The notes beneath the pieces are model-generated. The model was not told the origin of the DNA and made no database searches. It saw only the letters and a program-made list of their open reading frames with translations. Below are positions 44,461-53,621 of a stretch of 64,000 bases of DNA, piece by piece. The DNA comes from Arcobacter siniprincipis. GTDB taxonomy: Bacteria; Campylobacterota; Campylobacteria; Campylobacterales; Arcobacteraceae. Position 1 is the stretch's first letter; every line of letters starts with the position of its first letter. The position numbers and the translations under genes were made by a program. The DNA lies in assembly GCF_048571125.1 (NCBI RefSeq), contig NZ_CP182343.1:124001-188000 (forward strand), given 5' to 3'.

Positions 44461-45282
44461 CTACTCCTTGATTAGTACGGTTAATCCACGCTTTATGTTA
44501 AATAGCGTGTACAAATCTGTTATTTTAATATATCTTGTATTTTCTGGTATAGAAAGTGTTAAATTTCTATATACTTTTTCTTCTTTTGAAACCTTTAGTA
44601 TATTCAAATGTTCATCATAAAATACCACATAAGGAAGCCAACTATTAAGTGTTTTACTTGCTATGAATATTGTACTTGCTTTATCAATTTTTATAAAATA
44701 TGGAGATAAAGGTTTAGAAAAAGATACTTTTTCATTTGTTGATACATATGTCGCATCATATAAAGATGCATTTGTTGTATCTAATTCATATACCCATTTA
44801 TCATTTTCTTCTTTTGTTATATTTAATACTTTACAATCATGTTGAAATAGCTCATTTGATAAGACTAAAGGATCAATGGCGGCTTCTGTTTTTAACTTTA
44901 TTGTCCAAGTTAAAGTTTCAGTTCCATCATAAACCGTATGCTTTGTAAAATAGTAGTAGTATCCAAGTGACTTTAATGTATCTTTTAAAATTTTTAAAGA
45001 TTTAGTTGGGCTACTATTTATTTTAAAAGTAACTTCTATATCTTTAGGTGCATTAAATGCAAGAGTTAATAAACCATTTTCTTTTAAAGTTTTTAAAATA
45101 GTTTGATAGTTAAGTCCATCAACTGTAGTAAACAAGTACTCTTTTTTAAAAATAAAATTTACTAAATTTTTATGTGTAAGATAGCTATGAGTACCAATGA
45201 AGTTTTCAATTTTTTGATTTAACAATTCATTTGCATTAAGACTTATCACTAAAAAAACAGAAATTAAAATTTTTTTTATCAT
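44461..45282 (-). CDS. Exported protein of unknown function
   Basis: A 273-residue protein with a signal peptide (ISVFLVISLNANE) and a beta-rich mature part containing a repeated pattern such as LTLAFNAPKDIEVTFKINSSPTK broken by Lys/Thr-rich loops. No domain is recognised. It sits two bases from the aminotransferase start and 17 from the rRNA methyltransferase gene, so it is in the same transcript. Likely a Campylobacterota-specific periplasmic protein. Confidence 0.7.
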   Translation of the reverse strand: MIKKILISVFLVISLNANELLNQKIENFIGTHSYLTHKNLVNFIFKKEYLFTTVDGLNYQTILKTLKENGLLTLAFNAPKDIEVTFKINSSPTKSLKILKDTLKSLGYYYYFTKHTVYDGTETLTWTIKLKTEAAIDPLVLSNELFQHDCKVLNITKEENDKWVYELDTTNASLYDATYVSTNEKVSFSKPLSPYFIKIDKASTIFIASKTLNSWLPYVVFYDEHLNILKVSKEEKVYRNLTLSIPENTRYIKITDLYTLFNIKRGLTVLIKE

Positions 45283-45299
45283 CAGTTTACTCTTTTACT

Positions 45300-45992
45300 T
45301 TATTTCATTAAATTATATATTAAAATACCAGCTGCAACAGATACATTTAAAGAATCAAAATTATTTTCCATACCAATTGATACTTTTAAATCCAATTTAC
45401 TAATAATTTTATTAGATAAACCTTCCCCTTCACTTCCTAAGAAAAGAGCAACTTTATCTTCTTTTGTTATCGTTCCATATTTTTTTAAATCTGTCCCATT
45501 CATAGTTGCACCAATAAGTGCGTAACCACATTGCTTTAGCTCATTTGCAAGATCCAAAGAGTTGGGATACAAAGAAAAGGGCATGTCAAGCATAGCACCA
45601 GAACTAGTTCGTATAACCCCTGATTCATTAAGAGATTTTACTCCAGCTGCAACTATTCCATCTACTCCAAGTGCATAAGCAGTTCTTGTAATTGCTCCTA
45701 TGTTACCTACATCCGTAAGACCATCAAGTACTACTATAAAATTATTTTGCTTCATTTCGTTTATAGGTGTGTAATCGAATTCTTCTTTAAGTTTTAGAAA
45801 AAATCCTTGATGATTCCCACCTTTTGCCAAAGATTGGGCTTTTTTGTTATCAAGTCTGATTATTTTTTTACCAAGTTTTAAAAACTTTGAAAAAATCTTT
45901 TTATCTAATTCTTTAGAAAACATAACCTCTTCAATGATTGAAGGGTGATTGTCTAAAACGTATAAAACTATTTGTTTGCCATATATTATCAT
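45300..45992 (-). CDS. SpoU-family RNA 2'-O-methyltransferase (RlmB-like)
   Basis: A 230-residue SPOUT methyltransferase. Motifs: VVLDGLTDVGNIGAITRTAYALG, VALFLGSEGEGLS and SIGMENNFDSLNVSVAAGIL (shown in part), which match RlmB/TrmH. It methylates the ribose of G in 23S rRNA (RlmB) or of tRNA. A short N-terminal substrate-binding part (YGKQIVLYVLDNHPSIIEEV) favours RlmB. Its 157-base upstream spacer holds no gene that I can support. Confidence 0.88.
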   Translation of the reverse strand: MIIYGKQIVLYVLDNHPSIIEEVMFSKELDKKIFSKFLKLGKKIIRLDNKKAQSLAKGGNHQGFFLKLKEEFDYTPINEMKQNNFIVVLDGLTDVGNIGAITRTAYALGVDGIVAAGVKSLNESGVIRTSSGAMLDMPFSLYPNSLDLANELKQCGYALIGATMNGTDLKKYGTITKEDKVALFLGSEGEGLSNKIISKLDLKVSIGMENNFDSLNVSVAAGILIYNLMK

Positions 45993-46149
45993 AGGGGGAT
46001 TTTATCTAAAATATGTTAATAAATATCTTTTGTAAAATTATTTTAACATTTTGTTCCAATCAGGCCATATAATTAGGGTAAAGTTGAAATAAATAATGAA
46101 GACAAAAAATGGAAAAAGAAAAGAAGAATTTTATAAAAAGATTTTAAAC

Positions 46150-46965
46150 TTAATTTTCATCTAAAAGTTTTTGATAGATATCTTTGATTTTTTCACCAGT
46201 TAATTTAGATAAAAGTTTTGCTTTTACTTTTGGTGCTAAATCAAGCTCTTTTATATCTTCTAAACTTAGATTTTTTCCAGTAGTTGAAATGGGTTCAATG
46301 ATTACTACCCATTCACCTTTTATAGTTGTTTCTTTAATTTTAGTATAAAGATTTATTGCACTATCTTTAAAAGTTGTTTGGTATTGTTTTGTTAACTCTT
46401 TTGCTAAAAAAATAGTTCTATTTTCATCAATATCTTTTAACTCTTCTAAAAGTTTCAAAAGTCTATGTGGTGATTCATATAAAATTGGTAGAATTTCACT
46501 ATTCATTACTTTTTGTAGTTTCTCTTTTCTCTCAACACCTTTATGGGCTAAGAAACCAAAAAAAGTAAATTCTGTATGTTCAAATCCACTCATGGCAAAG
46601 GCTGTTAAAACTGCATTGGCTCCTGGGATAACATCATATTTTATATCATTTTGTATGGCATATTCTACTAAAGTTGCTCCTGGGTCTGAAACACAAGGCA
46701 TACCAGCATCACTTACATATACAATATTTTTTTCAAAGATATCTTTTGATAATGTTTTTAAAACTTGTTGTTCATTATGTGAATGAAATGATTTAAAATC
46801 AGTACAAGGAAAATCTAGATTGTATTTTGAAGCAAAAAGTGTTAGAAGTTTTTTTGTTACTCTTGTATCTTCACAAAAAATAAGTTCCGCTTCCAATAGG
46901 GCATCAAGTGCACGCTTAGAAATATCTTCTAAGTTTCCTATTGGAGTTGGAACTAAAGTTAGCAT
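46150..46965 (-). CDS. rsmI: 16S rRNA 2'-O-ribose C1402 methyltransferase
   Basis: A 271-residue RsmI of the tetrapyrrole methyltransferase fold. MLTLVPTPIGNLEDISKRAL, EAELIFCEDTRVTKKLL, SDAGMPCVSDPGATLV and the RKEKLQKVMN region are typical. It begins 16 bases after rpmE and is in the same operon. Confidence 0.94.
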   Translation of the reverse strand: MLTLVPTPIGNLEDISKRALDALLEAELIFCEDTRVTKKLLTLFASKYNLDFPCTDFKSFHSHNEQQVLKTLSKDIFEKNIVYVSDAGMPCVSDPGATLVEYAIQNDIKYDVIPGANAVLTAFAMSGFEHTEFTFFGFLAHKGVERKEKLQKVMNSEILPILYESPHRLLKLLEELKDIDENRTIFLAKELTKQYQTTFKDSAINLYTKIKETTIKGEWVVIIEPISTTGKNLSLEDIKELDLAPKVKAKLLSKLTGEKIKDIYQKLLDEN

Positions 46966-46981
46966 TATAAGACTTGTTGTC

Positions 46982-47182
46982 TTATTTTTGTGCGTATTTA
47001 GCTTTGAATTTCTCTACTCTACCCGCAGCATCAACGATTTTTTGCTCACCTGTAAAGAATGGGTGACAAGCTGAACAAATATCGATTCTCATTGTTTCAA
47101 CATTTGATTTTGTTTCGAAAGTATTTCCACAAGAACAAGTTACAACACAAGCTTTGTAGTCTGGGTGAATTTCTTTTCTCAC
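46982..47182 (-). CDS. rpmE: Ribosomal protein L31
   Basis: A 66-residue L31 of the zinc-binding type, with CSCG (near residues 16-18) and CSACHPFF (near residues 37-40). The start is a GTG with AAAAGGA upstream. It sits between miaA and rsmI. Confidence 0.95.
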   Translation of the reverse strand: MRKEIHPDYKACVVTCSCGNTFETKSNVETMRIDICSACHPFFTGEQKIVDAAGRVEKFKAKYAQK

Positions 47183-47219
47183 TTTGTTTCCTTTTAATTA
47201 TGTAATATTTAACAAAAGG

Positions 47220-47247
47220 TCGAGTCTCGTTTGTCGCCCTTTATTAG
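47220..47247 (-). promoter_or_regulatory. Possible leader hairpin of rpmE
   Basis: In the 86 bases between miaA and rpmE the minus strand has AAAGG and CCTTT arms with an inner CGA/TCG pair. L31 and other ribosomal protein mRNAs often carry autoregulatory leaders; this is only a candidate. Confidence 0.25.
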
Positions 47248-47268
47248 ATATTTAAAATAAGATTGGGA

Positions 47269-48156
47269 TTATACTGTAAAATACTTAAGAATATCTGAAT
47301 TTAAGTTCTCTATAATATTTGTCTCTTGTAATTGATTAAATTGTGATTTGTTAAAAGTATTTTGTCTTTTTGCTAGTTTTGAAGTATTTAAGGATATCTT
47401 TTCTTCTAGTTGTTCTTTTGTAAGTTTACCATCAATGAATTCTAATGTCTCAAGAATACCAATAGAACTCATCGCATTTGGTTTTCTTGTATATTTTTTT
47501 TCTAAAAAAAGAACTTCATCTATTACTCCATCTTTTATCATCTGTTTTGTACGAAGAGCTATTCTTTTTTTTAACTCTTCTCTATCCCAATATATCTCAA
47601 AAAGTTTAAGCTTTGGGGAAATTGGTTTTTTTGGATTTTCTATGAAATATTGGCTAGGAGTCAAGCCACTTTTTTTATAAATAGAATAAGCTTTTTGTAT
47701 ACGATATTTATCATTAGAAGCTATTTTTTCCATATATGTTTTATCTAAGTCAAAAAGCATTTTATAAATATTTTCATGGGGCATATCAAGTTTTACATCT
47801 TCTCCTACACCTTCACTTATACCTTCAATTAATATTTTAAGGTAAAAGCCTGTTCCACCTACGATAATAAGATTTTTGCCCTTTTGTCTGGCGAATTCTT
47901 TAGCTTTTTTATAACATTGCAAAAATTCAACCACATCAAAACTTTCATTTACAAAAACTTCATCTATGCCAAAATGGATGATTCCATCTCTCTCTTTAAG
48001 TGTAGGTTTTGCAGAGGCTATATCTATTTCTTTATAAACAGAAAGTGAATCTAAAGATAAGATTATAGAGTTTGTTTTGTGGGCCATATCTATTGATAAG
48101 CCCGTTTTACCTGAAGCTGTTGCTCCTATGATTGCTATTTCTTTCATAAAACTCAA
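47269..48156 (-). CDS. miaA: tRNA dimethylallyltransferase
   Basis: A 295-residue MiaA that adds a dimethylallyl group to A37 of tRNAs reading UNN codons. P-loop IIGATASGKTGLSIDMA, SLDSLSVYKEIDIASAKP and IVGGTGFYLKILIEGI are clear. It starts five bases after the GNAT-nitrilase gene. Confidence 0.94.
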   Translation of the reverse strand: MSFMKEIAIIGATASGKTGLSIDMAHKTNSIILSLDSLSVYKEIDIASAKPTLKERDGIIHFGIDEVFVNESFDVVEFLQCYKKAKEFARQKGKNLIIVGGTGFYLKILIEGISEGVGEDVKLDMPHENIYKMLFDLDKTYMEKIASNDKYRIQKAYSIYKKSGLTPSQYFIENPKKPISPKLKLFEIYWDREELKKRIALRTKQMIKDGVIDEVLFLEKKYTRKPNAMSSIGILETLEFIDGKLTKEQLEEKISLNTSKLAKRQNTFNKSQFNQLQETNIIENLNSDILKYFTV

Positions 48157-48161
48157 ATTTC

Positions 48162-49697
48162 CTAGTTTTTTTCTACTTTTATAACATCATAAATATCTGT
48201 TCTTCTATCTTTTAGATTATTTACACTTCCTACACTATGAAGTTCTGTTAAAAGCTCTAAATCCACATCAGCTATAAGTATCATCTCAGTATTTGGTGTT
48301 GATTCAGCTTTTACACCATTTGCAGGAAATGCAAAATCACAAGGAGTGAATACTGCTGATTGGGCATATTGAATATCCATGTTCTCAACTTTTGGTAAGT
48401 TTCCTACACAACCTGCAATTGCTACATAACACTCATTTTCTATAGCTCTTGCTTGGGCACAAATTTTAACTCTTGAGTAACCATTTTGAGTATCCGTTAA
48501 AAATGGTACAAATAGTATATCCATCCCTTCTTTTGCAAGAAGTCTACTTAACTCTGGGAACTCACTATCATAACAAATTAGTACTCCAATTTTTCCACAA
48601 TCTGTATCAAAGGCTTTGATTTTATCAGAGCCTTTTAGTCCCCAAACTTTTTGTTCATCTGGAGTTACATGTATTTTGGCATATTTTTCTATCTCACCAT
48701 CTCTTTTACACACAAAACCTACATTGTTTAGTGTTCCATCAACAAGTTCTGGCATACTTCCCGTGATAATATTTATGTTATAAGCAATGGCAAGTCTTGA
48801 AAAGTCTTCTTTAAATCTTTCTGTATATTTTGCAAGTTCTCGTATAGCATCTGCTTCACTTAAGTGATTAAACTCAGCCATTAAAGGAGCATTGAAAAAC
48901 TCTGGGAAAAGTGCAAAATCACTTCTATATCCAGATACTGCATCAATAAAGTATTCAGCTTGTTCGATTACTTCTTCATAGTTTTTATAAAGTCTCATTT
49001 GCCATTGAATAAGTCCTAATCTTATGACTTTTTTTTGTGCCATTGGTTTTATGGTTGGTTTTGCATAATATATGTTGTTCCAAGCTAGTAAACAAGCATA
49101 CTCTTTACTATCAATATCACCCTCGAGATAATTTTTTATTACTCTTTTTACAAAAAAGTCATTTGATAGTTGAAAATTAAGTACGGGATCATAAATCTCT
49201 CGCTCTTTTACTTTTTGTATATACTCTTTTGGTGTGATTTTGTCTGCATATTTAGAATAATTTGGGATTCTTCCTCCAAAAATTATTCCTTTTAGATTAA
49301 GCTCTTCACAAAGCTCTTTTCTAAAGTCATATAATCTTCGACCAAGTCTTAGTCCTCTGAAATTTTTATTAATAAAAACATCTACACCATAAAGCATATT
49401 CCCATTATCATTATGTGTGTCAAAGGTATAGTTACCAGTAATATCTTTATAACTGTGAGTATCATCAAATTTTGTATAATCAACTATAATACTAAGTGCA
49501 AAACCTGCAAACTCACCATCAATTTTTATTGCAACTTGTCCATTTGGAAATTTCTCAATTAAAGCTTCAAACTCCTCTTTACTCCAAGATGATTCATCAA
49601 GATGACGATATTCATCTTCCATCAAAGAGCAGATAGAGTTGTGGTCTTCTTTTTTTAAATATACTAATTCAATTTTATCTATATGTTTTGGATCCAT
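48162..49697 (-). CDS. GNAT acetyltransferase-nitrilase fusion protein
   Basis: A 511-residue two-domain protein: an N-terminal GNAT acetyltransferase (VFINKNFRGLRLGRRLYDF, residues 110-128) and a C-terminal carbon-nitrogen hydrolase (from about 225). The nitrilase triad shows as LFPEFFNAP (Glu), KIHVTPDEQ (Lys) and GVLICYDSEFPEL (Cys). The same fusion is widespread (B. subtilis YhcX type). Substrate unknown; probably an amide or N-acyl compound. Confidence 0.88.
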   Translation of the reverse strand: MDPKHIDKIELVYLKKEDHNSICSLMEDEYRHLDESSWSKEEFEALIEKFPNGQVAIKIDGEFAGFALSIIVDYTKFDDTHSYKDITGNYTFDTHNDNGNMLYGVDVFINKNFRGLRLGRRLYDFRKELCEELNLKGIIFGGRIPNYSKYADKITPKEYIQKVKEREIYDPVLNFQLSNDFFVKRVIKNYLEGDIDSKEYACLLAWNNIYYAKPTIKPMAQKKVIRLGLIQWQMRLYKNYEEVIEQAEYFIDAVSGYRSDFALFPEFFNAPLMAEFNHLSEADAIRELAKYTERFKEDFSRLAIAYNINIITGSMPELVDGTLNNVGFVCKRDGEIEKYAKIHVTPDEQKVWGLKGSDKIKAFDTDCGKIGVLICYDSEFPELSRLLAKEGMDILFVPFLTDTQNGYSRVKICAQARAIENECYVAIAGCVGNLPKVENMDIQYAQSAVFTPCDFAFPANGVKAESTPNTEMILIADVDLELLTELHSVGSVNNLKDRRTDIYDVIKVEKN

Positions 49698-49811
49698 TAT
49701 TATTTCCGTCCTTTTATTATGAAAAGATTATATTATAATATTTGATTGTTACTCATAAAACAATTAAATATAAAATATCTTTCAAATAATTTATTTGATA
49801 AAATACGCCAC

Positions 49812-50672
49812 ATGAATAATATAATGAAAAAACTTAATGATTTTAGTGAACTGGTTATGTTCAAACACTCGATTTTCTCACTACCTTTTATATTTATAGC
49901 GATGGTTGTAGCAGCAAATGGGTGGTTTGGATGGAGATTGTTTTTTTTAGGAATTTTAGCAGCAGTTACAGCTAGAAATTTTGCAATGGCATTTAATAGA
50001 TATCTAGATAGAGATATTGATTCTTTAAATCCAAGAACAGAAAATAGACCAAATGTTGATGGAAGATTATCTGCTAAGTCAATTTTGACTTTTACTCTTC
50101 TTAATGCAGCAGGATTTATAATTGTTGCAGCTTTTGTAAATAAACTTGCTTTAATCTTATCTGTTCCTATTTTACTAGTGATTGGTTCATACTCATATTT
50201 TAAAAGATTCTCTTACTTTGCTCACCTTATTTTAGGGGTTTCTTTAGGACTTGCTCCCATAGCTGGGGTTGTAGCCGTTAGTGAAACTATTACATTATGG
50301 TCAGTTTGTCTAAGTATTGGGGTGATGTTTTGGGTTGCTGGTTTTGATTTACTTTACTCACTTCAAGATATAGATGTGGATAAAAAGCTAGGACTTCATT
50401 CTGTTCCAAGTGTTTTTGGTGCAAAAAATACAATGCTATTTTCAAAGATAGCACATAGTTTTACAGTTTTATTTTGGCTTTTATTTGTAATAAACTCTAA
50501 TAGTGGGGCTTTTGCATACTTAGCAGTAATAGTTAGTGCAGTGATGTTAAGTTATGAACATTACTTAGTAAATAAAGATTTTAGAAAAATAGATAAGGCA
50601 TTTTTTACTGTAAATGGTTATTTAGGTATAATATTCTTTATATTAATAATAATCGATACTATCACAAAATAG
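49812..50672 (+). CDS. UbiA-type prenyltransferase
   Basis: A UbiA-family membrane protein, about 286 residues from the ATG at 49812 (an upstream TTG at 49746 adds 22 residues without membrane or family match). The aspartate motifs are NRYLDRDIDSLNPRTENRP and YSLQDIDVDKKLG. Eight to nine membrane segments. In Campylobacterota it is most likely the MqnP prenyltransferase of the futalosine menaquinone pathway rather than UbiA itself, since these organisms lack ubiquinone; this is from general knowledge. No good ribosome binding site is seen. Confidence 0.88.
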   Translation: MNNIMKKLNDFSELVMFKHSIFSLPFIFIAMVVAANGWFGWRLFFLGILAAVTARNFAMAFNRYLDRDIDSLNPRTENRPNVDGRLSAKSILTFTLLNAAGFIIVAAFVNKLALILSVPILLVIGSYSYFKRFSYFAHLILGVSLGLAPIAGVVAVSETITLWSVCLSIGVMFWVAGFDLLYSLQDIDVDKKLGLHSVPSVFGAKNTMLFSKIAHSFTVLFWLLFVINSNSGAFAYLAVIVSAVMLSYEHYLVNKDFRKIDKAFFTVNGYLGIIFFILIIIDTITK

Positions 50673-50704
50673 GCTTATAATTATTTTATAAAACAATTAT
50701 AAGC
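50673..50704 (+). terminator. Terminator of the UbiA-type gene
   Basis: GCTTATAATT (50673-50682) pairs with AATTATAAGC (50695-50704), 10 bp, 12-base loop. No T tract. Confidence 0.45.
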
Positions 50705-50738
50705 TAAGCTGTGATACTATTCCAATCCATTTTTAAAT

Positions 50739-50815
50739 GCGTCTGTGGCTCAACTGGATAGAGCTCCCGGTTTCGGCCCGGGTGGTTGTGGGTTCGAATC
50801 CTACCAGGCGTGCCA
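50739..50815 (+). tRNA. tRNA-Arg (anticodon UCG)
   Basis: A complete 77-base cloverleaf with encoded CCA. Acceptor GCGTCTG with CAGGCGT (two G-U pairs), D stem GCTC/GAGC, anticodon stem CCCGG/CCGGG with loop TTTCGGC, T stem GTGGG/CCTAC with loop TTCGAAT. The anticodon at positions 34-36 is TCG, reading CGN Arg codons. It is followed by a strong terminator and stands on its own. Confidence 0.95.
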
Positions 50816-50820
50816 TAAAG

Positions 50821-50867
50821 AAGCCCGATATAATCACTTATTTGAGTGTTTATATCGGGCTTTTTTT
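50821..50867 (+). terminator. Strong terminator of the tRNA-Arg gene
   Basis: AAGCCCGATATA (50821-50832) pairs with TATATCGGGCTT (50851-50862), an inner CACT/AGTG pair, then seven T. Confidence 0.9.
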
Positions 50868-50892
50868 ATTTCTTTAAAAATTAACTTCACAC

Positions 50893-50976
50893 TTATTTCT
50901 CGATTTTGCTGTTTATCTTCATTAAATAATAGATATCCTTCTTGCAGTTTTTGATTGATTTAAATTTTACTATCAT
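50893..50976 (-). pseudogene. Possible decayed coding fragment next to the tRNA gene
   Basis: On the minus strand an ATG at 50976 with a strong AAAGGAG eight bases upstream opens a 27-codon frame starting MIVKFKSIKNCKKDIYYL. In another frame the codons then continue as LLFNEDKQQNREISVKL toward the tRNA terminator. The N-terminus looks somewhat like MobA/relaxase-type proteins that start MIVKF. That is weak evidence; a remnant of a mobile element or a short leader peptide are both possible. The rest of 50868-51148 holds no other gene that I can support. Confidence 0.25.
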
Positions 50977-51148
50977 TTTAACAACTCCTTTGAGTTATTA
51001 AAAAAACTCAAAAAATTTTAGAATCTTAATCTAAATGAAAATTGAATTTCATTCTACTTGTAAAAGGAGACTGTGCCCCTGTTGAATCCTATAATTTTTT
51101 TATATACTTTTTGTTATGATAATGTAATTAATATAATGGAGAAAAGTA

Positions 51149-51703
51149 TTGCGAAAAGCAGTCCCTTATTATCTTTTACTTACTTATTCCATAAGTGCAT
51201 TTTTTATGTTTAGTAGTTGGAATTCTGAAATTATAGATTGTTACTTATTTACTTGTCTACAAATTCTTGTGTCAATTATATTTTTTGCTTTATTCATTTT
51301 TATAAAAGTAAATCTTTTTAAAAATAATCGGGTAATGTATTTGAAACGAAATCAACCATTATATTTAGAAATAAATAGAGAAGACAATTTGTATATTATA
51401 AGTATAATTGTATTTACAATTATTGGATTTTCTTTGCCAAAATATTTAAATAAAAATTATGATAGCAATATAATAAGTAAACAAATATATAAAGTATCGT
51501 CAAAAGGTGTTCATGATTTTACATCAACTGCAAGAGGAGATTATCTTATTTTAGTTAATTTAAAAACTAAAAAAACTAAGAGATACTATACTGAAACATC
51601 AAAATTTAAAGTAAATGATGAACTAAAACTTATAAAGAAATCAGGTTTTTTGGGTTTTGATTATTTTGAAATGATCAAACTAGAAACTAATGATAATATA
51701 TAA
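51149..51703 (+). CDS. Orphan membrane protein
   Basis: A 184-residue protein, unknown to me. It has three hydrophobic segments (residues about 5-22, 30-50 and 81-95) and a basic soluble C-terminal part with ARGDYLILVNLKTKKTKRYY and KSGFLGFDYFEMIKLE. The start is a TTG at 51149 with GGAG upstream. It is isolated by long non-coding AT-rich flanks and uses very AT-rich codons, so it may be acquired. Confidence 0.6.
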   Translation: MRKAVPYYLLLTYSISAFFMFSSWNSEIIDCYLFTCLQILVSIIFFALFIFIKVNLFKNNRVMYLKRNQPLYLEINREDNLYIISIIVFTIIGFSLPKYLNKNYDSNIISKQIYKVSSKGVHDFTSTARGDYLILVNLKTKKTKRYYTETSKFKVNDELKLIKKSGFLGFDYFEMIKLETNDNI

Positions 51704-51830
51704 TTATTCTATAAATACTTTTTGAGATTCATTTTTTTATTTTTCTTACATTTTGTAATATTTCCAAGAATCCATTTTTATTTTTGTTAATATTTATCAT
51801 CAAAAAATTTATTTGGAAAAAGGATATAAG

Positions 51831-51962
51831 ATGATAAATATATTAGGTAGTTCCTTGTTTATTATATGTATAGTAGGAATATATTTTTATGCGAAGAATA
51901 AATCAGAGCAAAGTAAAAAAATACCTTTTAAAATACGATATGAAAAAAATAGAAAGCTTTAA
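51831..51962 (+). CDS. 43-residue small membrane protein
   Basis: ATG at 51831 with AAAAGGATATAAG upstream, a good ribosome binding site. The product starts MINILGSSLFIICIVGIYFY and has a basic tail. One membrane helix. No family recognised. Confidence 0.5.
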   Translation: MINILGSSLFIICIVGIYFYAKNKSEQSKKIPFKIRYEKNRKL

Positions 51963-52526
51963 TTCTCACAAACTCTTTTAAAATAAATTCCTCTTCAAAA
52001 AATCTTTAAATAAACAATTTCAGAAATAAAATCAATTTTATAATGGCATAATTATTTTGAGTATTTTCAACAATATAAAAAATTATTTATTATTTCTTGA
52101 TTTAACATTGCTAAGTAATTAATGCTTTTAAATGTATAAAATTAGTATCATTTAAAGATGTAACAAAAACATTAAAAATATTTTATTGAACATTTTATTG
52201 TAAATTTATTGAATATTATAAAATATTAAACCCCTTAAATAAGGGATTTTACAAAAATAAAATAAAATAAAATATTAGTTTAAGTATAGTTTTATTTATA
52301 TGATTTTTAATTATATTTAAATAACTTAAATGTAATTAAATTCTTATATTGTATAAAAAATATACAGTATAAAATTATTATTTTATTATAAATAATGATA
52401 GGATTTCTCAGTTTAAATTATCTATTGTTTGAATGATTTATGTTGTTTCGAGGACATAAGTATTTTTATCATAAACAATATCTACTAGAAGTCTCGATTA
52501 AAATTTATATAAATTAAGGAAAAAGA
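51963..52526. other. Gene-free AT-rich region before the TRAP operon
   Basis: These 564 bases hold no open frame I can support. They contain a short CCCTT/AAGGG hairpin near 52232-52248 and a 17-bp palindrome at 52350-52366. The rest is very AT-rich. The TRAP operon promoter should lie in the last 180 bases. Confidence 0.5.
52350..52366. promoter_or_regulatory. 17-bp palindrome upstream of the TRAP operon
   Basis: TGTATAAAAAATATACA: six-base arms TGTATA and TATACA around five bases. It lies about 160 bases before the TRAP binding-protein gene and resembles a palindrome at 61646-61662. Confidence 0.4.
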
Positions 52527-53621
52527 ATGACTAAGAATAGAAGAGATTTTATTAAAAAAACTGGTTTAGCAGGAATTACAGCAGCAGTAGCAATTCCATC
52601 AGTTGCTAGTGCAGATTCTTCAAAAAAGTTTAGATGGAAAATGACAAATTGTTATGGAGCAGGGGCTCCTTTTTATTCTACTGGACCTGGAAGTGCAAGT
52701 TATTTTTGTAAAAGAGTTGAAGAGTTAACTAATGGAAGATTGAGAATCAAACATTATCCAGCTGGTGAATTAATTCCTGCAATGGAAGGTTTTGATGCTG
52801 TATCAAAAGGTACGATTGAGATGAACTGGGGTAACTCATTTTTCTGGGCAGGTAAAACATTTGCAGCTCAATATTTCACGGCAGTTCCTTTTGGTATGAC
52901 TTTTGAAGGTACAAATGCTTGGTTACAATTTGGTGGTGGACAAGAGCTTTGGGATGAGGTTTATAAACCATTTAATGTGATTGGTTTAGCAGCTGGAAAT
53001 ACAGGTACTCAAATGACTGGTTGGTTCAAAAAAGAGATAAATGGTGTTAAAGACTTAGATGGTTTAAGAATGCGTGTTCCAGGACTTGCTGGAAAAGTTC
53101 TTGAGCAATTAGGTGTTAGTGTTAAGTTATTACCAGGTGGAGAGATTTTCCCCGCCTTAGAAAGAGGTGTAATTGATGCAGCAGAATTTGTTGGACCGTT
53201 CCAAGATAGAAGAATGGAATTCCAAAAAGCTGCTAAATATTACTATACAACAGGATGGGGAGAACCAAGTAATACAACTGAGTGTTTGATTAATAAAGAT
53301 GCTTGGGCAACACTACCAAAAGATATTCAAGCAATAGTAAAAACAGTTGCAGCTGAGTGTAATCTTATGGGACTTTCTTGGTCTGAAGCAAATAACTCAG
53401 AAGCATTAGATGATTTGGTAAAAAATCAAGGTGTTATTGTAAAAACATTACCAAATGAAGTTATTAAAAAACTAAGAGAAGTTACTTTTTCAACTTATGA
53501 CAAGCTTACTGCAAAAGATCCTTTGGTTAAAAAAGTTCATGAGAGTTACTTTAACTTTAAAACTATTCATGATGGTTGGCAAGATAAAAGTGAATTAGTG
53601 GTTATGACTAAGTTGAAATAA
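52527..53621 (+). CDS. TRAP transporter periplasmic binding protein (DctP family)
   Basis: A 364-residue binding protein. A Tat-type signal, NRRDFIKKTGLAGITAAVA, precedes a cleavage near SVASA. The family pattern is seen in LRMRVPGLAGKVLEQLGV and GEIFPALERGVIDAAEFVGP. It binds an organic anion in the periplasm for the DctQM permease. Relatives of this subgroup (DctP_SBP) carry keto or aromatic acids and similar; the ligand is not known. It overlaps the next gene by one base. Confidence 0.92.
   Translation: MTKNRRDFIKKTGLAGITAAVAIPSVASADSSKKFRWKMTNCYGAGAPFYSTGPGSASYFCKRVEELTNGRLRIKHYPAGELIPAMEGFDAVSKGTIEMNWGNSFFWAGKTFAAQYFTAVPFGMTFEGTNAWLQFGGGQELWDEVYKPFNVIGLAAGNTGTQMTGWFKKEINGVKDLDGLRMRVPGLAGKVLEQLGVSVKLLPGGEIFPALERGVIDAAEFVGPFQDRRMEFQKAAKYYYTTGWGEPSNTTECLINKDAWATLPKDIQAIVKTVAAECNLMGLSWSEANNSEALDDLVKNQGVIVKTLPNEVIKKLREVTFSTYDKLTAKDPLVKKVHESYFNFKTIHDGWQDKSELVVMTKLK

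Noticed and set aside
46096..46152. Short plus-strand open frame starting MKTKNGKRKEEF
   Set aside because: No ribosome binding site; it runs into the end of rsmI and looks like AT-rich noise.
51078..51092. TGTTGAATCCTATAA as a degenerate copy of the tRNA-Arg 3' end (possible att site)
   Set aside because: Too short and too many mismatches to call a repeat of the tRNA T arm.
52042..52060. TGGCATAATTATTTTGA resembling a sigma-54 promoter
   Set aside because: The GC of the -12 element is missing at the required spacing.
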